Source: Microbacteriaceae bacterium
GTDB taxonomy: Bacteria; Actinomycetota; Actinomycetes; Actinomycetales; Microbacteriaceae
Assembly (NCBI GenBank): GCA_022701925.1
Contig: JAKONM010000268.1
Location: 1 to 25,561, forward strand
Reading direction: 5' to 3'
DNA length: 25,561 bases
The notes beneath the pieces were generated by a model that did not search any database, was not told the DNA's origin, and saw nothing but the letters and a program-made list of their open reading frames with translations. The translations under genes and the position numbers were made by a program. Shown here piece by piece: positions 21,496 to 25,561 of the stretch. Each line of letters opens with the position of its first letter. Positions within the stretch are counted from its first letter, which is position 1.

Positions 21496-23438
21496 GCCCC
21501 GGCTCCCCCGTCCGCCACGGCGGCACCGGTGCCGTGCTGGGGAGCGCCCGGCCCGTCGCCCTGCGCGTCGGCCGCCATATCGGCGTCGAGGCCGTTGGGG
21601 GCCTCGTCCCCGTCCCAGCTGGGCGCGTGGTCGCGGGCGTACTGCACCCCCGAGTTGCTGACGCCCTGCGGCACCATCGGCCAGACCATCGCGTCCGCCG
21701 AGACGACGAAGTCGATCACCACGGGGCGGTCGTCCGTCTCGAGCGCCAGGCGGATCGCGTCGTCGACCTGGTCCTCGGTCTCGACGCGGATGCCGAGCGC
21801 GCCGTAGGCCTCCGCCAGCTTCACGAAGTCGGGCACGCGCACGGTGCCGTGGCCGGTGTTCAGGTGGGTGTTGGAGTACCGGCCGTCGTAGAACAGGGTC
21901 TGCCACTGGCGCACCATGCCGAGCGACGAGTTGTTGATCACCGCGACCTTGATCGGGATCCGGTTGATCACGCAGGTGGCCAGCTCCTGGTTGGTCATCT
22001 GGAAGCAGCCGTCGCCGTCGATCGCCCAGACCACCCGGTCGGGCTGGGCGACCTTCGCGCCCATGGCGGCGGGCACGGAGTAGCCCATGGTGCCGGCGCC
22101 GCCGGAGTTCAGCCAGGCGTTGGGGCGCTCGTAGCCGATGAACTGCGCGGCCCACATCTGGTGCTGCCCGACGCCGGAGGCGTAGACGGCCTCGGGACCG
22201 GAGAGCTCGCCGATGCGGGTGATCACGTGCTGGGGCGACAGCAGGCCGTCGTCCGGCTCCGTGTAGCCCAGGGGGAACTCGCGCTGCAGGTCGCGCAGGC
22301 GCGCCCACCACGCGGCGTACGGCTGGTCGGCTGCGCCGCCCTGGTCGCGGAAGGCCGCGGCCAGGTCGCCGAGCACCTCCTTGGCGTCGCCCACGATCGG
22401 CACGTCCGCGTGGCGGATCTTGCCGATCTCGGCGGGGTCGATGTCGATGTGCACGACCTTGGCGTCCGGCGCGAACAGCGACGCCTTGCCCGTCACGCGG
22501 TCGTCGAACCGGGCGCCGATCGCCACCAGCAGGTCGGACTCCTGCAGCGCGAGCACCGCGGGCACCGTGCCGTGCATGCCGGGCATGCCGAGGTTCGCGG
22601 GGTGGCTGTCGGGCAGGGCTCCGCGCGCCATCAGGGTCGTGACCGCCGGTGCGCCCGTCAGGTCCGCCAGCACGCGCAGCTCGTCGGCCGCGCCGGCCCG
22701 CACCACGCCGCCGCCCACGTAGAGCACCGGGCGCTGCGCCGCCGCGAGCAGCTGCGCCGCAGCCTGCACCTGCTTGCCGTGCACCTTGGCGATGGGCCGG
22801 TAGCCGGGCAGGTCGAGCTTGACCGGCCAGACGAACGGGGCGGTCTCCTGCTGCGCGTCCTTGGTGATGTCGACCAGCACCGGGCCGGGGCGTCCGGTGG
22901 AGGCGATGTGGTGCGCCGCCGCGATGGCGGCCGGGATGTCCGCGGCCTGCTTGACCAGGAAGGAGTGCTTGGTGATCGGCATCGTGATGCCGACGATGTC
23001 CGCCTCCTGGAAGGCGTCGGTGCCCATCAGCGTCGAGAACACCTGACCGGTGATCGCCAGCAGCGGCACCGAGTCCATGTAGGCGTCCGCGATCGCGGTG
23101 ACCAGGTTGGTGGCGCCGGGCCCGGAGGTGGCGATGCAGACGCCCACCCGGCCGGAGGCGGCGGCGTAGCCCTCGGCGGCGTGGCCGGCGCCCTGCTCGT
23201 GCCGCACCAGGATGTGCCGCACCGCCGTGCTGTCCATCAGCGGGTCGTAGACCGGCAGGATCGCGCCGCCGGGCAGGCCGAAGACGTCCGTGACGCCGAT
23301 CAGCTCGAGCGTGCGGACCACGGCCTGGGCGCCGGTCAGCAGCTCGGGCTCGGGAGCGCGGGTGGTGTGGCTGTCACCGCCGGCGGCGCGCGATGCGGGA
23401 CGCACCGCGGACGGCAGCGGGGTGAGCGGAGTCGACAT
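21492..23438 (-). CDS. ilvB: Acetolactate synthase catalytic (large) subunit
   Basis: ThDP/FAD/Mg2+ enzyme joining two pyruvates, or pyruvate and 2-ketobutyrate, at the start of the branched-chain pathway. 648 residues. Glu81 (RHEQGAGHAAEGYA) activates ThDP; the ThDP-Mg2+ motif runs from GDG (475-477) to NN (502-503). The first 30 residues and the last 45 or so are low-complexity additions: the tail after HAPSWDGDEAP is Gly/Ala/Asp-rich and unlike conserved IlvB. Start ATG 23436-23438 with AGAGGA about 5 nt upstream, 23 bp after ilvD. There is no room for an attenuator leader in front. Confidence 0.97.
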   Translation of the reverse strand: MSTPLTPLPSAVRPASRAAGGDSHTTRAPEPELLTGAQAVVRTLELIGVTDVFGLPGGAILPVYDPLMDSTAVRHILVRHEQGAGHAAEGYAAASGRVGVCIATSGPGATNLVTAIADAYMDSVPLLAITGQVFSTLMGTDAFQEADIVGITMPITKHSFLVKQAADIPAAIAAAHHIASTGRPGPVLVDITKDAQQETAPFVWPVKLDLPGYRPIAKVHGKQVQAAAQLLAAAQRPVLYVGGGVVRAGAADELRVLADLTGAPAVTTLMARGALPDSHPANLGMPGMHGTVPAVLALQESDLLVAIGARFDDRVTGKASLFAPDAKVVHIDIDPAEIGKIRHADVPIVGDAKEVLGDLAAAFRDQGGAADQPYAAWWARLRDLQREFPLGYTEPDDGLLSPQHVITRIGELSGPEAVYASGVGQHQMWAAQFIGYERPNAWLNSGGAGTMGYSVPAAMGAKVAQPDRVVWAIDGDGCFQMTNQELATCVINRIPIKVAVINNSSLGMVRQWQTLFYDGRYSNTHLNTGHGTVRVPDFVKLAEAYGALGIRVETEDQVDDAIRLALETDDRPVVIDFVVSADAMVWPMVPQGVSNSGVQYARDHAPSWDGDEAPNGLDADMAADAQGDGPGAPQHGTGAAVADGGAGA

Positions 23439-23461
23439 GAGTTCCTCTGGACGGAGGCCGG

Positions 23462-25177
23462 TCAGCCCGTCACCGCACCGACGGCGGCGGACTGGACGAG
23501 CTTCGAGTACTTGGCGAGCACGCCTCGGGTGTACCGGGGAGGCAGCGGGGCCCAGCCGGCCCGACGGGCCTCGAGCTCCGCCGGATCGACGAGCACGTCG
23601 AGCGTGCGGGCGGCGATGTCGACCCGGATCGGGTCGCCGTCGCGCAGGAAGGCGATGGGACCTGCGTCCACGGCCTCCGGGGCGATGTGGCCGATGCACA
23701 GGCCGGTTGTGCCGCCCGAGAATCTGCCGTCGGTCAGCAAGAGTACATCCCTGCCGAGACCGGCGCCCTTGATGGCCGCGGTGATCGCCAGCATCTCGCG
23801 CATGCCCGGGCCGCCCTTGGGGCCCTCGTAGCGGATGACCACCACGTCGCCCTTGGCGATCTCGCCGTTCGTCAGCGCGTCCATCGCGCCGCGCTCGCGC
23901 TCGAACACGCGGGCCGGGCCCTCGAACACCGCCGCGTCGAAGCCGGCGGTCTTCACCACGGCGCCCTCCGGCGCCAGCGAGCCGGAAAGGATCGTCAGCC
24001 CGCCGCTCTCATGGATCGGGTCCTCCAGCGTGCGCAGCACCGTGCCGTCGAGCGGCGCGATGTCCATCTCGGCCAGGTTCTGCGCGACCGTCTTCCCGGT
24101 CACCGTCAGGCACTCGCCGTGCAGCAGGCCGGCCTCGAGCAGCGCCTTCATGACCACGGGCACGCCGCCGACGCGGTCGACGTCGTTCATCACGAAGCGG
24201 CCGAACGGCTTCAGGTCGCCGATGTGCGGCACCTTCGAGCCGATGCGGTTGAAGTCGTCGAGCGTCAGGTCGACCTCGGCCTCGTGCGCGATCGCCAGCA
24301 GGTGCAGCACCGCGTTCGTGGAGCCGCCGAAGGCCATGACGATGGCGATGGCGTTCTCGAACGCCTCCTTGGTCAGGATGTCGCGCGCCGTGATGCCGAG
24401 GCGCAGCAGGTTCACGACGGCCTCGCCCGAGCGGTGGGCCAGGTAGTCGCGGCGGCGGTCGGCGCTGGGCGGGGCGGCCGAGCCGGGCAGCGCCATGCCG
24501 AGGGCCTCGGCGACCGAGGCCATGGTGTTCGCGGTGTACATGCCGCCGCAGCTGCCCTCGCCGGGGGCGAACGCGCACTCGATGCGCTTCGCGTCGGCCT
24601 CCGACATCTTGCCGGCCTTCACCGCGCCCACCGCCTCGAACGAGTCGATGATCGTGATGTCCTTCTCCGTGCCGTCGGAGAGCTTCACCCATCCCGGCGC
24701 GATCGAGCCGGAGTAGACGAAGACGCTCGCCAGGTCGAGGCGCGCGGCGGCCATCAGCATGCCCGGCAGCGACTTGTCGCAGCCGGCCAGCAGCACGGAG
24801 CCGTCCAGGCGCTCGGCCTGCATGACGGTCTCGACGCTGTCGGCGATGACCTCGCGGCTGACCAGCGAGAAGTGCATGCCCTCGTGGCCCATCGAGATGC
24901 CGTCGGAGACGCTGACCGTGCCGAACTGCAGCGGGTAGCCGCCGCCGGAGTGCACGCCCTCCTTCGCCGCCTGCGCCAGCCGGTCGAGGCTGAGGTTGCA
25001 GGGCGTGATCTCGTTCCACGACGAGGCGATGCCGATCTGCGGCTTGTCCCAGTCCGCGTCGCCCATGCCGACGGCGCGGAGCATGCCGCGGGAGGTGGTC
25101 GCCTCGATGCCGTCGGTGACGACCCGGGAGCGCGGCTTCACGTCGACGGCGGCGTCGGATCCAGGCGTTTCCAGCAT
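23462..25177 (-). CDS. ilvD: Dihydroxy-acid dehydratase
   Basis: Third common step: dehydrates dihydroxyvalerates to 2-keto acids using an Fe-S cluster and Mg2+. 571 residues. Three conserved cysteines are visible: Cys60 (NEITPCNL), Cys133 (LAGCDKSLPG) and Cys210 (GEGSCGGMYTANTM), the set expected for the 2Fe-2S IlvD/EDD type. Start ATG 25175-25177 (MLETPGSD); TAGCCT lies 7 nt upstream and no Shine-Dalgarno is present, so a leaderless start of the whole ilvDBNC operon. This start makes a ribosome-mediated leader-peptide attenuator unlikely. Confidence 0.97.
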   Translation of the reverse strand: MLETPGSDAAVDVKPRSRVVTDGIEATTSRGMLRAVGMGDADWDKPQIGIASSWNEITPCNLSLDRLAQAAKEGVHSGGGYPLQFGTVSVSDGISMGHEGMHFSLVSREVIADSVETVMQAERLDGSVLLAGCDKSLPGMLMAAARLDLASVFVYSGSIAPGWVKLSDGTEKDITIIDSFEAVGAVKAGKMSEADAKRIECAFAPGEGSCGGMYTANTMASVAEALGMALPGSAAPPSADRRRDYLAHRSGEAVVNLLRLGITARDILTKEAFENAIAIVMAFGGSTNAVLHLLAIAHEAEVDLTLDDFNRIGSKVPHIGDLKPFGRFVMNDVDRVGGVPVVMKALLEAGLLHGECLTVTGKTVAQNLAEMDIAPLDGTVLRTLEDPIHESGGLTILSGSLAPEGAVVKTAGFDAAVFEGPARVFERERGAMDALTNGEIAKGDVVVIRYEGPKGGPGMREMLAITAAIKGAGLGRDVLLLTDGRFSGGTTGLCIGHIAPEAVDAGPIAFLRDGDPIRVDIAARTLDVLVDPAELEARRAGWAPLPPRYTRGVLAKYSKLVQSAAVGAVTG

Positions 25178-25184
25178 GTTTCTC

Positions 25185-25190
25185 AGGCTA
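25185..25190 (-). promoter_or_regulatory. -10 element of a leaderless promoter (ilvD operon)
   Basis: TAGCCT on the minus strand, 7 nt before the ATG; hexamer and distance are identical to leuB. No consensus -35. Confidence 0.65.
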
Positions 25191-25261
25191 CTCGCGCGCG
25201 GGCGGCCGATCCGCGCGGTGCCGCGGGTCCGACCGGGACGGGAGCGGGCCCCCCTCCCCCG

Positions 25262-25561
25262 TCAGGCGCTCGGGGCGGCGCCGACCGACGTCGGGGCGGC
25301 CGGACGCGACGACCGGACGGCCGGGTCGGCGCCGAAGTGGTCGGCCAGGTGGGGGCCGCCGCCCATCAGCTGCTCGCGCAGGGTGCCGGTGGAGGGCTGC
25401 TCGGGCAGCCGCCCGCGGCGCCGCAGCTCGGGCACGACCAGGGCCGCGAAGTCCTCCAGGTCGGTCGGCGAGAAGATCGGCTCCAGCAGGAACCCGTCCA
25501 GGTCGGTCTCGTCCATCAGCGACTCGAGCTCGTCCGCCACCTCGGTCACCGAACCCGTGAC
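25262..25561 (-). CDS. NtaA/DmoA-family FMN-dependent monooxygenase, C-terminal fragment
   Basis: 99 residues to the stop, N-terminus beyond the window edge; the frame is open from base 25561. VADELESLMDETDLDGFLLEP, then DLEDFAALVVPELRRRGRLP and TLREQLMGGGPHLADHF, is the standard ending of the nitrilotriacetate-monooxygenase-A-like branch of luciferase-type flavin oxygenases (desulfurisation or degradation of organic substrates). The GTG at 25549 is internal, not a start. Substrate cannot be judged from the tail. Confidence 0.85.
   Translation of the reverse strand, partial: VTGSVTEVADELESLMDETDLDGFLLEPIFSPTDLEDFAALVVPELRRRGRLPEQPSTGTLREQLMGGGPHLADHFGADPAVRSSRPAAPTSVGAAPSA

Noticed and set aside
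23439..25261. Leader-peptide attenuator for the ilv operon
   Set aside because: Only 23 bp separate ilvD and ilvB, and ilvD appears leaderless, so there is no leader to hold a peptide and alternative hairpins.
1..25561. Defence island, prophage or transposon
   Set aside because: No integrase, transposase, restriction, CRISPR-associated or phage genes, no attachment-site repeats and no visible shift in composition.

Overview
The window is a very GC-rich, gene-dense stretch of an actinobacterial chromosome. Codon use with G/C at third positions, frequent GTG starts, a 4Fe-4S type CysH with a NirA-like sulfite reductase, an ilvD-ilvB-ilvN-ilvC run followed by serA and leuB-ilvE, and F420-type PPOX and NlpC/P60 proteins all point to Actinomycetia. 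Microbacteriaceae is my best guess, from the feel of the sequences rather than any search. There are 25 protein genes, two of them cut by the window ends. I see no tRNA, rRNA, CRISPR array, insertion sequence or prophage.

Layout, left to right. (1) 1-2344, minus: assimilatory sulfate reduction, with ferredoxin-sulfite reductase followed by APS reductase (cysH, cut), joined by an ATGA overlap. (2) 2494-4242: a fumarylacetoacetate-hydrolase-family enzyme, divergent from an Fpg/Nei DNA glycosylase. (3) 4239-7819, minus: a probable envelope/stress set, comprising a lone DUF2382 protein, a PRC-barrel plus DUF2382 protein, a four-helix membrane protein and a membrane fatty-acid desaturase. (4) 8052-10215, minus: leuB-ilvE. 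(5) 10292-13670, minus: an APC-family amino-acid permease and serA. (6) 13810-15763, minus: mtlD and two small membrane proteins. (7) 15806-18177: an MFS exporter divergent from a cysteine-less ArsR-type regulator, then a PPOX enzyme divergent from a DoxX-like protein. (8) 18224-19309, minus: a secreted NlpC/P60 peptidoglycan hydrolase with a roughly 600-bp noncoding region upstream. (9) 19907-25177, minus: ilvD-ilvB-ilvN-ilvC. (10) 25262 to the end, minus: the C-terminus of an NtaA/DmoA-type flavin monooxygenase.

The metabolic theme is branched-chain amino-acid synthesis. IlvBN, IlvC and IlvD make the 2-keto acids, LeuB serves the leucine branch and IlvE aminates the products. SerA feeds serine, and through it cysteine, which links loosely to the sulfate-reduction genes at the left end.

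Most of the window is ordinary core metabolism, and I do not see a clear new multi-gene system. The signals most worth a second look are regulatory. Six genes have a TAnnnT hexamer 6-7 nt upstream of the start codon, as expected for leaderless transcripts. The desaturase mRNA would begin with an 11-bp stem that hides its own Shine-Dalgarno sequence. An inverted repeat spans both start codons of the MFS/ArsR pair. An 11-bp-period direct repeat lies upstream of the NlpC/P60 gene. Several strong hairpins lie just after genes, and the DNA around the ilvC stop codon is duplicated.
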